Shown here one piece after another: positions 29,133 to 37,271 of a stretch of DNA of 64,000 bases. The DNA is from Canibacter zhuwentaonis (GTDB taxonomy: Bacteria > Actinomycetota > Actinomycetes > Actinomycetales > Microbacteriaceae): positions 124,001 to 188,000 of the forward strand of contig NZ_JAHDSZ010000001.1 in the NCBI RefSeq assembly GCF_018531145.1, in the 5' to 3' direction. The notes below the pieces were generated by a model. It saw only the letters and a program-made list of their open reading frames with translations. It did not search any database and had not been told where the DNA came from. The translations under genes and the position numbers were made by a program. Numbering within the stretch: the first letter of the stretch is position 1; each line of letters opens with the position of its first letter.

Positions 29133-29267
29133 ATGGCAGCACAAGACGGCACGATGCGTAGCGAACGGCGTGTGCGAGCGGGCGCGAAACCCACACCAAC
29201 CGTGGATAAGCTCGCCGCCGGGAAAGAAGCCCGCATCCTGCAGATCACCACCCTAGAAGTTGCTTAA
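29133..29267 (+). pseudogene. Phage terminase small subunit, N-terminal remnant
   Basis: The 44-residue frame contains QDGTMRSERRVRAGAKP followed by TVDKLAAGKEARIL. This matches the N-terminal pattern of a common phage terminase small subunit family (DGTxRGGxRxRxGxKP, then L.DKI..GK.A). The rest of the gene and the large subunit are absent, so it is a fossil of a prophage. Identification is from remembered family pattern, not a search. Confidence 0.55.
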
Positions 29268-29534
29268 TCTTTTGTTGGGCGGGGGGTGTTGTTGGTGTGG
29301 GGTGTTTTGGCTGGTTTTTTGCGCGGGTGGTTTTGCGCGGGTGGTTTTGTGTGTGGTTTTGTGTGTGGTTTTGTGTGTGGTTTTGTGTGTGGTTGTGGGG
29401 TGGGTGTTTTTGTGCGTGGGTGGTTTTTGATTTGATTTATTCGGGGGGGGGGGGGTAGTGTTTTGTGTGTGTTTGAATTTGTTTCGTGTTTGTGCGGTGC
29501 GGGTTCTTTTGTGTTAATGGTTTCTAAAATTTGA
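29268..29534 (+). repeat. G/T-only low-complexity tract with 14-bp and 12-bp tandem repeats and a G13 run
   Basis: The + strand is almost entirely G and T. It holds two copies of GCGCGGGTGGTTTT (29321-29348), nearly four copies of GTGTGTGGTTTT (29349-29396) and an uninterrupted run of 13 G at 29443-29455. The run lies about 100 bases before the surface-protein start, where changes in its length could alter promoter spacing. Confidence 0.9.
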
Positions 29535-29552
29535 TTGGAAGGGTTTAGGTTC

Positions 29553-31847
29553 ATGGTTTTGAAGGAGTTTGTTTTGAAGCGTGTGGTTTCAGGGTTTTTT
29601 GGCGCGCGTGGTGTAGCGTCTGTTGTTTTGGTGTTGGGTTTGGTGTTGGGGGTTTTGGTTACGCCGCAACCGGCGGGAGCGCTTGACCAGTCTACAACCG
29701 GGCAGGCTAGTAAAACCGGTGGTTTTGTTGCGACGCAGGTGGATGCTGCTGGTGTTGGTGCGCAGGCTGCTAGCCTGGTGGCGCGTGGTGTTGCTGTGAA
29801 TGTTTTGTTGCGTGAAGCTGTTACAACGGCTATGGGTTTGTTTAACACAACTGGTTTTAAAACACCCGCTAGTTTTGCAACACGTTTAGAGGCGACAGCT
29901 AATCCCGACATATCAACCGAAACTATGGTGGATAAGGCGGAGTATCTTCCTGGTGATACTGTAACAATTACTTCAAAAGTAAAGGTGACTGGTGGTGAGG
30001 CTAAAAAGGTTAAGGTTTCTGTTTTGTTGCCGGAAGCTAATGAGGGGTTTTTTGCTACTGCGCAGACAGGATCACCATCGTGCATATCATCGGGTGATGC
30101 GGTTTGCCCGGATGCTAGTAAGTGGAATTATGAAGCGGTTGTTGGTTCGTTGGATGTGACTGTTGATAGTATTCCTGCTGGTGGTAGTTTGGAGTTTAAG
30201 ATAACCGGTCAGGCTGGTGTGCAGAAGATGATGCAGGATGAGTATGGGATAATAGCGGGGGCTGGCAATGGTGCTAATGCTTTTTCTAAGGCTTCGTTTA
30301 CTGTTAAAAAGGAGAATGTGACTGTTACTGCGTTGTTTAATCTTACTGAGAGTGAGGAGTCTTGGTCTGGTGAGGTTAAAGTTTCTGGAATGTTTAAATG
30401 CACTGTGCCTGGTAATAATGATGTTAGTGAAAGTTTTGAGAAAACGTTTAATAACAATGATGGTATGGGGCTTTTGCAGTGGAGCATGATGAGTAGTGTT
30501 GTGAAGGGTAGTACTTGTGCTGTGACTGTTACTAAGGTTGAGGTTCCTGAGGGTCGGCAGTTGGTGTATAAGAGTTCGGTGGTGAAGCGGGTTATGCAGA
30601 GTGATATTGTGGATGTGCCGTTGAAAGCTGCTGCTGCTAGTGAGGTATCGGTTATAACTGCGGTGGATAAGGCGGAGTATCTTCCTGGTGATCCTGTGAC
30701 GGTTACTTCAACAGTGAAGGTGACTGGTAGTGAGGCTAAGCGGGTTAATGTGCAGTTGTTTTTACCGTCAAAAGCAGAGGGGTTTATTCACGCTGGTGAA
30801 AAGTTGAAACCATCGTGTACGGCGTCAAATGGTGCTAAGTGCCCGACTGATGATGGTTGGATGTATGATGAGACGGGTTTTTTGACTACTGTGGTTGATA
30901 GTATTCCTGCTGGTGGTAGTTTGGTGTTTACGGCGACGGGTGAGGCTGGGTTGCAGTCGAAGTTGCAGAGTACAGAGCGGGTGTTAGCGGGTGCTGTTAT
31001 GCTTGCTGAGGATGCGCAGGATACTGTTACGGAGAATAAGGAGAAGAAGGACGATAATTATTCTGGTACTTCGTTTAAGGTTAAAGAAGAGCAGGTGTCT
31101 CTTACGGGGGTGTTTGATTTTACCGGGAGTGGGTCTTGGACTGGTGAGGTTAAAGTTTCTGGAACTTTGACTTGTGCTGTGCCTGGTAGGGATGGGGATT
31201 ATATTACTGCTCCGTTTACTCAGGTTTTCCAGTCTCCGATTAGTAGTATGCGGCAGTTATCTCAGGGTGTTTATAGGGGTAGTACTTGTAGTGTGACTGT
31301 TAATAAGGTTGAGGTTCCTGCTGGTTGGAAGTTGGAGACTGGAGTTCCGGTGATGCAGACTGTTAGGGTGACGGAGGCTGCGGCTGAGGTGCGTGTAGGG
31401 TTGCGGGTTGTTGTGGATACTCCACCAGCATCGCCTGTGCCACCAACGGTAGAACCGGAGCAGGAGCCAACACCATCAGTGCCAGCTCCAGCGCCAGAGA
31501 CGGAGACAGAACCGGAGACAGCGCCATCAGAACCGGAGCAGGAGTCAGCACCGGCACCAGAGCCAGAGTCAGAGACGGAGACAGAACCGGTACCACCGGT
31601 GATGCCAGAACAGCCAGCACCGTCGATGCCAGCACCGTCAGTGCCTGTTGTGCCGGAGACACCGGTAGCACCGGAGTCTGTTGCGCCAGTGGAAACGTCT
31701 GCGGATAGTAGTGAAACAGGTGCTAGGACACTGGTAAACACGGGTGCCGGGGGAACGGTTGTGCCGTTGTTGGGTGGTGTTTTTGTTCTTTTGGGAGCTG
31801 GTGTTGTGATTATCACCGCTCACCGCCGCCGCAGCAGTAGGGCATAG
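29553..31847 (+). CDS. Sortase-anchored surface protein with two long internal repeats
   Basis: A 764-residue protein with a signal peptide (1-43, ending PAGA). Two related segments of about 230 residues each start VDKAEYLPGDTVTIT / VDKAEYLPGDPVTVT and include VDSIPAGGSL, EVKVSGxxxCxVPG and GSTCxVTVxKVEVP. They are probably Ig-like or adhesin domains. A Pro/Glu/Ala/Ser stalk (about 630-720) leads to LVNTG at 727-731, a hydrophobic helix and RRRSSR, the sorting signal. ATG 29553 is chosen because GGAAGG lies 10 bases upstream. The coding strand is unusually G/T-rich, unlike core genes. Adhesion is inferred. Confidence 0.8.
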   Translation: MVLKEFVLKRVVSGFFGARGVASVVLVLGLVLGVLVTPQPAGALDQSTTGQASKTGGFVATQVDAAGVGAQAASLVARGVAVNVLLREAVTTAMGLFNTTGFKTPASFATRLEATANPDISTETMVDKAEYLPGDTVTITSKVKVTGGEAKKVKVSVLLPEANEGFFATAQTGSPSCISSGDAVCPDASKWNYEAVVGSLDVTVDSIPAGGSLEFKITGQAGVQKMMQDEYGIIAGAGNGANAFSKASFTVKKENVTVTALFNLTESEESWSGEVKVSGMFKCTVPGNNDVSESFEKTFNNNDGMGLLQWSMMSSVVKGSTCAVTVTKVEVPEGRQLVYKSSVVKRVMQSDIVDVPLKAAAASEVSVITAVDKAEYLPGDPVTVTSTVKVTGSEAKRVNVQLFLPSKAEGFIHAGEKLKPSCTASNGAKCPTDDGWMYDETGFLTTVVDSIPAGGSLVFTATGEAGLQSKLQSTERVLAGAVMLAEDAQDTVTENKEKKDDNYSGTSFKVKEEQVSLTGVFDFTGSGSWTGEVKVSGTLTCAVPGRDGDYITAPFTQVFQSPISSMRQLSQGVYRGSTCSVTVNKVEVPAGWKLETGVPVMQTVRVTEAAAEVRVGLRVVVDTPPASPVPPTVEPEQEPTPSVPAPAPETETEPETAPSEPEQESAPAPEPESETETEPVPPVMPEQPAPSMPAPSVPVVPETPVAPESVAPVETSADSSETGARTLVNTGAGGTVVPLLGGVFVLLGAGVVIITAHRRRSSRA

Positions 31848-31877
31848 TTTAGCTACTGTGTTTTAACACGACAGTTC

Positions 31878-31924
31878 AGAGAACCCCTTGGATTCGCTAA
31901 CACCAGTTCAAGGGGTTCTCTTAG
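31878..31924 (+). terminator. Terminator after the LVNTG surface protein
   Basis: AGAGAACCCCTT pairs with AAGGGGTTCTCT around a 20-base loop, followed by TT. Confidence 0.75.
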
Positions 31925-32141
31925 GCTAATTCTTGGAAACTTAAAGCGTAGCGCTAGAGGATAAATTCGCTCAGCCTCGAAAATATTTTGAGCACCTGAT
32001 TCAGGCCAGGAAAACCACGAACCAACACCCTAACCGCTACACCACTCGATCCGCTGAGATAGAACAAGCACGGGAAGTTACTTTCGATACCTGTCTTAAC
32101 CAGCTGTTTTTATCTTTATGCAAGAGCAAATATTATGCAAT

Positions 32142-32195
32142 AAAAAAAGACTATCTTTGTGCATAGATAACACAAAGATGGCCTTAGTGGCGGAG
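32142..32195 (-). repeat. Diverged second copy of the ssrA 3' end and terminator (putative att site)
   Basis: This stretch resembles the terminator and last bases of tmRNA at 38021-38075 in the same orientation: GACTATCTTTGTGCAT against GGACTACCTTCGTGCAT, CACAAAGATGGCCTTA against CACAAAGGTAGTCCTAA, and TGGCGGAGT against TGGTGGAGT. The similarity then fades. ssrA 3' ends are well-known integration sites, so this probably marks the left end of an inserted island. Confidence 0.6.
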
Positions 32196-32251
32196 TAGGC
32201 AGAAGATGGGCGCTATTTGAGTGCCTTTGCGCTTCGCGCCCAAATCTGTTT

Positions 32252-32782
32252 TCAGGTCAAACGAGAACGTAACTCCGTAACCTCCTGTGTGACAGCGGCA
32301 GGCGACTCGGGATTCGCTGGAAACCTGTTAGCCCATGGGCGACCAGGGTGCAGCGTGTCCAACTTGGAGCGGACGACATTGATACGACCTCTGCTGGGGT
32401 CGTGGTTGCCGAAACCGTCAAGTAGGGCATTCCACACGGGCGTATGCTGACGAATCATTGCTGACTCGCCTAGGGGAATCCAGATGTCTTCCATAACGAA
32501 CCATCGAGCACGGAAGTCGGCAATGTCGAGATTGGACGCGGCGATGATACTTTTCGCGTGGTCACCAAGCCTCTTGAACAAAGCGGTCGTCTTTGTCTCG
32601 ACCGCAATGCCGCGTCGTCCGCCTGACGACACAGCCTTGCCGATGTAGACGGGTTTGCGGCTGCTGTGTTGATTCTGTACAGTCAGGAGTGAGTATGCTT
32701 CGAAAGAACCATGGTAGCAGAGCGCATAGATGCCCGCACCTTCGAAGCGCGCTAGCGCTGTGTGTCGCCTCGGGATTCGGCA
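32252..32782 (-). pseudogene. Eco29kI-family restriction endonuclease, 5'-truncated
   Basis: The open frame encodes GAGIYALCYHGSFEAY, then KPVYIGKAV, the GIY and YIG halves of a GIY-YIG nuclease. Further on are RLGDHAKSI, WIPLGESAMI, GFGNHDPSRGR and LHPGRPWA, the characteristic Eco29kI order. Eco29kI cuts CCGCGG. The frame has no ATG, GTG or TTG before the GIY motif, and about 25-30 N-terminal residues are missing, so it is probably dead. It overlaps the end of the truncated methyltransferase, which suggests one deletion removed the methyltransferase C-terminus and the nuclease N-terminus together. Confidence 0.75.
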
Positions 32783-33396
32783 TCAATGTCACAGCGGAAG
32801 TCGACAACGAAGACGCGCCATCGCTGTTGCGGGACTCCATAGTCGGCTGCGTTGACGAGACGAGTGACGACCCGATACTGGAGATCCGTACGCACGGAGG
32901 TATGTTCGGCCTGAAGGCGAGCATAGTGGTCGCTCCACGATTCGTCGGCGCGGGCAACCAGGTCAGGGTGTGCGAGACGTAACTGGATGTATGAGAAGTA
33001 GTTAGCAAACGCCGGACGTGTGAGACCTCGGACATTCTCAACCATAAACGCACGAGGTCGAAGTTGGCGAATCACTTCGGCGGTCGCTGGGAACATGTCA
33101 CGCGGGTCATCGGCTGCCATGGTCTTGCCGCCCATCGAAAAGGGCTGGCACGGTGGATCACCGCTCACGAGGTCAATGCCAGGAGCGATTCCAGTCCAGT
33201 CGATATTGCGTACGTCTCCCGCGTAGACATTGGCTCTACGGAGGATTGGATGACCAAGATGGCTGTTGAGCCGCAAAGTGTCACAGGACCATGAGTTCCA
33301 CTCGGTCATGACTTCAGTTGAGAATCCTCCCAGATGCGTACCGAGCGCAAGTCCACCGCCACCGGCAAACAATTCAACACTACGCATAGACTCCAT
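32752..33396 (-). pseudogene. C5-cytosine DNA methyltransferase, C-terminally truncated (partner of the Eco29kI-like gene)
   Basis: The 214 residues hold motif I (ELFAGGGGLALG), motif IV with the catalytic Cys (GDPPCQPFS), motif VI (ENVRGL) and motif VIII (GVPQQRWRVFVVDF). Coding then runs into a stop 22 codons later. The target-recognition domain and motifs IX and X are missing, so methylation is unlikely. Family members are usually 330-400 residues. With the nuclease remnant it forms a decayed CCGCGG-type system; its composition is more GC-rich than the intact pair next to it. Confidence 0.75.
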
Positions 33397-34017
33397 TACA
33401 ATCCGTCGTGACTCTCACGGTTGAGAGAAACGCTTGAAACAAGGCGACGTGCTAGTTGCGTCACACCTGTTGAAAGGCAGACGTGCCGGGTCTTGCTAGA
33501 GCACCGCCCGGCATTCAGCGTGAGACACTACGAACTGCGTAGCTGCGCGAGTATTTGGCGTGCCTTCTGCCACGAGGTGACTGGTTTTTTGCGATCTGAT
33601 AGGGGCTTGGGGTCATTCTGGCACGTGATTGACGGTGAGATGCCTCGCCTAATTGATGACCTCATATTTAAGAGATCCAATGCCGGTTTTTCATTAATAA
33701 GCGCCGCGAGGTGAAGATCAAGGCTGAACTAGCATTCTAGGGATAGAACACATCCAGCTGTTCTCAGCCTGCCTAGTTTGAGGACCTCGAAGCAGTGCTG
33801 TACAATAGAGACAAAGCGTGGGAAGTTCAAACCTACGCTCGAAAGCGAGAGTTCGACACTTCCCCCTAGAGTTGTTTGCGCTCCAAATAGGATACAAACG
33901 AGCCGGTTCTTCCGCCGATGTCGATACGGGCGTTTACCCTAGAAAATAGGGGTTTTCGGGAGGGGTAAGAACTATGCCGGTTGATGGTCTTCACCAAGCC
34001 AAGAACAAGCTAGAACG
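33397..34017. other. Island DNA without a supported gene
   Basis: One open frame of 97 codons exists on the + strand (33421-33714) but has no recognised similarity and no ribosome site. A weak CCCTA/TAGGG hairpin at 33938-33952 might end the restriction gene on the minus strand. Nothing else is seen. Confidence 0.4.
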
Positions 34018-35175
34018 TCAGCAACATCTAGAACGACGAACTTCGTCTAGAAATCGGGTGCGAGCTTCGTTCAACGGTGATCCCCATTGAGTCTCAAACT
34101 CCACAAAACAGGTCTGATTTCCAGGTAAGAAGTCAGCAGCATTTTCAGGGATATCTGCTTCATCTTCGAGAGGCGCAAAATCACCATGAGAAATGCGCAT
34201 TGAGGATCCCCCAACGTCAATACTTATTCCAAAAGGTTCCTGCGAGAGACCTAAAGGTAATAGAACTGTTCTTGAGTTTTCTTGTTGAACCATTGTCTTA
34301 AGTGGCAGCTCAACGTACTTCTTTAAGAAGACTCCCATCTCAGCACCAGCCTCATCTCTTAGATGTTGCCAGGCGTCTTCGCCAGTATATGCTTGCCCTC
34401 CAGCAGTTTGGTACTTTGCAACAATCTCCCTCAACTTGGGATTATCCGTTGAGTCCAAAACTACGAGTACGGGCGTATATCCAGATTTAATACATTCCTC
34501 AGGGAACGATAGTTCTTCGCTCCATCTACCTTGACCGGAAGCTGCAATCGTAATTCGGATCTTAAGCTCATACGCGTAAGCGCCTTTAATTGCGTCTACT
34601 TGTCTTCCGCCCTTGCCAGACGAACGTCGAATTGGCGAATTCTTGTGACCATACGGAATACCTCCAATTGCGCCTGCGATAACGGGTTCAAAAAGATAAC
34701 CAGTATCCTGCGCAGCTCGGTTATCAATGTCATAGAGCCATTTCCTCCAAACCAAAAGTGAGACAAGTGCTTCATTGTCAATCGAGCCAAACTGGAGAAG
34801 GCTACGAGGACCCACCTGCTCCATGGTCGATAACGGCTGAGTCTTAAGTACTCGCTCAAACTTCAACCTAGCGCGGACAACCTGCGCGAGACAGGCGACA
34901 TAAGTTTCAGCATTGGGGTTGAGACCGAGTAGCTTCGAATATAAGTCTTTCGTGTCCAATTCCGGTAAGAAACTTAACTCATCAAAAAGGCTCGTTGAAT
35001 AGACTTTAGGAATGGGTACTTCATTGTATCCAAGGTCAATATCCAAATCTTCTGCTGTAATAAAGATTAATGACCTAACCAGATCGTGCGACAGTTTTCT
35101 ATCTTGAGGCGAGCTACCCTTCGTAAAAAGCTTCTCGAATGAGAGTTGCTGTGGATTAGTCAATGAGTTTGCCAT
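34018..35175 (-). CDS. Type II restriction endonuclease (PD-(D/E)xK candidate)
   Basis: A 385-residue protein encoded directly after a cytosine methyltransferase; its ATG overlaps the methyltransferase stop (TAATG). A plausible PD-(D/E)xK active site is D194 in RQVDAIKG with E203 and K205 in YELKIR. No closer family could be named. Role is inferred mainly from its coupling to the methyltransferase: cleavage of the same site where unmethylated. It appears full length. The coding sequence is AT-richer than core genes. Confidence 0.75.
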   Translation of the reverse strand: MANSLTNPQQLSFEKLFTKGSSPQDRKLSHDLVRSLIFITAEDLDIDLGYNEVPIPKVYSTSLFDELSFLPELDTKDLYSKLLGLNPNAETYVACLAQVVRARLKFERVLKTQPLSTMEQVGPRSLLQFGSIDNEALVSLLVWRKWLYDIDNRAAQDTGYLFEPVIAGAIGGIPYGHKNSPIRRSSGKGGRQVDAIKGAYAYELKIRITIAASGQGRWSEELSFPEECIKSGYTPVLVVLDSTDNPKLREIVAKYQTAGGQAYTGEDAWQHLRDEAGAEMGVFLKKYVELPLKTMVQQENSRTVLLPLGLSQEPFGISIDVGGSSMRISHGDFAPLEDEADIPENAADFLPGNQTCFVEFETQWGSPLNEARTRFLDEVRRSRCC

Positions 35176-36407
35176 TAGAACAGCCTTTCAACTGCAGGAT
35201 TAGATAAGTCAGGAATATTGGCAGTGATTAGTTTTTTAGTTCTAGCAAGGGCTGGGCTCATCCCAGTTGAGTTCGTCAAAGAAAGCTCAACAATCCCACC
35301 GTTAGTGTCGGTCACCATATCAGCGCTGAGAGTCTCTTTGACCGCTTTACCGAGAACCGCCGCAAACACTGGAGGAATTGCGTTTCCGATAAGAGTTGCA
35401 ATTTCAGATTTATTTCCTACAAACTCGTAATTAACTGGAAAAGTTTGCAATAGTGCTGCTTCGCGAAGAGTAAGCATTCGATTCTCCTCAGGATGAATGA
35501 ACTCTCGGGTTGCGGCGGAAGTGATAGCTTTTGAAGGATCTGTGGCTTTCAATCTTCGTATGCCGACAGGAGCCCCTCCACGCTTTTCGGTCACAATTCC
35601 GTCACGAACTCTTCGATTTGCTCTAGTGCCCCAACTTTTATGTTGTAACTCCTCAGGAAGATCTTTCATAGTTCCCCCTTGAGGAATCAAACTTACCCTC
35701 TCATATTCAATTCCTGATAGTCTGCGCACTTCGCTGAGCGAATCTGACTCTGAATCAATTTGAAACTGCTGCAAGTACTCAATGATTCCTTTAACGTTTG
35801 GCTTGTCTCGAGCAAGCAAATCCGCTCCCGGCATGCCAAAAGCCATAGTAGAAATCTGTAAGGGCACAGGAATTTTCCGTTTTGCCGCGATCGCAATTAC
35901 GCGTTTTCTGAGTTGCGGCACGCCAAAATTTGCGACATTTAGCTTCTCAAGGCGAACCTTGTAACCTGCTTCTACGAGAGGAGCTAACAAGTCCAGTACG
36001 AATTTGCCACCCTCAGCAGTCAGAAACCCTTCGACGTTTTCAAAAACTATCACATCAGGATCAACAGATAGCGCTCTCTTAGCGTATACAGAAACTAGCG
36101 TGTTGCGTTCATCATTAGCTGATCTTGCGCCAGCCGAAGAAAATCCTTGGCACGGTGGTCCTCCAGCAATCACTAGAGGTCGACAACCTTGAAATTCTTT
36201 AAGTTCATCTACGAGGTCAAGGTCACGGATATCAGATTGTACAAACCTATGACCAAGGTGATTACATTGGTAGGTCTCTGCGGCCGGTACCCAAATATCT
36301 GAGGCTAGTACTGTTTCAAAGCCAACCGAAGCAAAGCCAGTAACTAACCCGCCTGCACCGCAAAATAGATCAACGAGCAACGGAGCTTTAGATTCTTCAC
36401 CGTTCAA
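35175..36407 (-). CDS. C5-cytosine DNA methyltransferase of a type II R-M system
   Basis: The 410-residue protein has all main motifs: I (LVDLFCGAGG, 11-20), IV with catalytic C86 (GGPPCQGFS), VI (ENVEGF), VIII (FGVPQLRKRV), IX (TLREAALLQTFP) and X (IGNAIPPVF). The target-recognition region lies between VIII and IX. It methylates cytosine at an unknown site and protects host DNA from the overlapping downstream endonuclease. It seems functional, in contrast to the broken methyltransferase 2 kb away. Confidence 0.92.
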   Translation of the reverse strand: MNGEESKAPLLVDLFCGAGGLVTGFASVGFETVLASDIWVPAAETYQCNHLGHRFVQSDIRDLDLVDELKEFQGCRPLVIAGGPPCQGFSSAGARSANDERNTLVSVYAKRALSVDPDVIVFENVEGFLTAEGGKFVLDLLAPLVEAGYKVRLEKLNVANFGVPQLRKRVIAIAAKRKIPVPLQISTMAFGMPGADLLARDKPNVKGIIEYLQQFQIDSESDSLSEVRRLSGIEYERVSLIPQGGTMKDLPEELQHKSWGTRANRRVRDGIVTEKRGGAPVGIRRLKATDPSKAITSAATREFIHPEENRMLTLREAALLQTFPVNYEFVGNKSEIATLIGNAIPPVFAAVLGKAVKETLSADMVTDTNGGIVELSLTNSTGMSPALARTKKLITANIPDLSNPAVERLF

Positions 36408-36522
36408 ACTTTAATCACCGTATCCAATCCAATGAATTTTTCATAACTCTTTCTAGAGTATCAACCTCTTACTAACCGATAGATTACCACCTCGCACAAC
36501 TTCAATCGCTCAGGAACAGTTG

Positions 36523-37150
36523 CTAGAAGCCCTGCTGACATACACTCTCATCAGCTGCACCGAAGCGTAGCTCCTTTGTGCCTTTACTATTAAAGTCCCT
36601 GGTCGGAGTCACGTCAGTGTTGTTAAGGATAATGAGCTGGCTTTCCTCTCCTGAGTCAATCATGTAGTCGAAGAGCTTAGGCGCTGATTATTGTTTTCCT
36701 GAACCTCGCTCAAGGTCTGAATGTTATCAATAGTGTTTGATGTTTCAACCCTTGCAGACTCTACATACCGAACCTGCTGGCTCTGATTTAGTTCGTTGTC
36801 ATAGAACGGGCAATACGTGGGGACATCCAGTTCATCGATAGCATCTTCAGCGCTGATGACCGGACCTAGCCGGTTGAGGTTGCCGACATAAACACTCTGT
36901 AGCTTCCTCATATTTTTGTCTCAGCAGTAGGTGTTGCTGAATTTCAGCTTGGAGTTTCTGTGCAGATGCAGTGATTTCGGTTAGCTTGGCTGGAATTTTA
37001 TCCTGTCTAGCAACGATCTGACCTAACTCTGCTTGCAAAGACTGCTGACATTCCTCACTGTTGGCAACCCCGGACGCCTCCAGCTTATCTTTTATCTCAC
37101 CCCGGCGATGATCCATATCATCAAGCTGCTTGCTCAAGAAAGGAGTTAGC
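36523..37150 (-). pseudogene. SMC/RecN-like coiled-coil ATPase, C-terminal remnant with two frameshifts
   Basis: Three consecutive pieces read on in different frames. The first (about 37150-36910) is a coiled coil (LSKQLDDMDHRRGEIKDKL). The second (36911-36660) holds VISAEDAIDELDVPTYCP and FYDNEL, resembling a CPxC zinc-hook with one Cys replaced by Tyr. The third (about 36690-36523) reads PKLFDYMIDSGEESQLIIL then NNTDVTP, like the end of an SMC-type ATPase. The head domain with Walker A is missing. Such ATPases occur in plasmid, phage and defence gene sets. Family assignment is tentative. Confidence 0.5.
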
Positions 37151-37271
37151 GCTCCCTTTTCGCACTTTTGCGATGCCGGGTCAGTTGTTTCACCTGAGAA
37201 AAGTCGGTGTTGTAAATTAGGCGCGAACGGGCTGGGAGGTAGCCCAGCACATTGTTGCCGCCACTTCCATC

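Noticed and set aside
29321-29396. CRISPR-like array
   Set aside because: Units are contiguous 12- and 14-bp tandem repeats without spacers; no cas genes are seen in the window.
29264-30085. Minus-strand open frame with PHTK repeats
   Set aside because: It is the reverse reading of the G/T tract and of the signal-peptide region of the surface protein. The 12-bp repeat keeps frame by chance; there is no ribosome site.
31638-31823. Minus-strand frames opposite the Pro/Glu stalk of the surface protein
   Set aside because: Shadows of a low-complexity coding region.
33421-33714. 97-codon + strand frame divergent from the truncated methyltransferase
   Set aside because: No recognised domain, no ribosome site, and it lies in decayed island DNA. 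It is not a helix-turn-helix controller.
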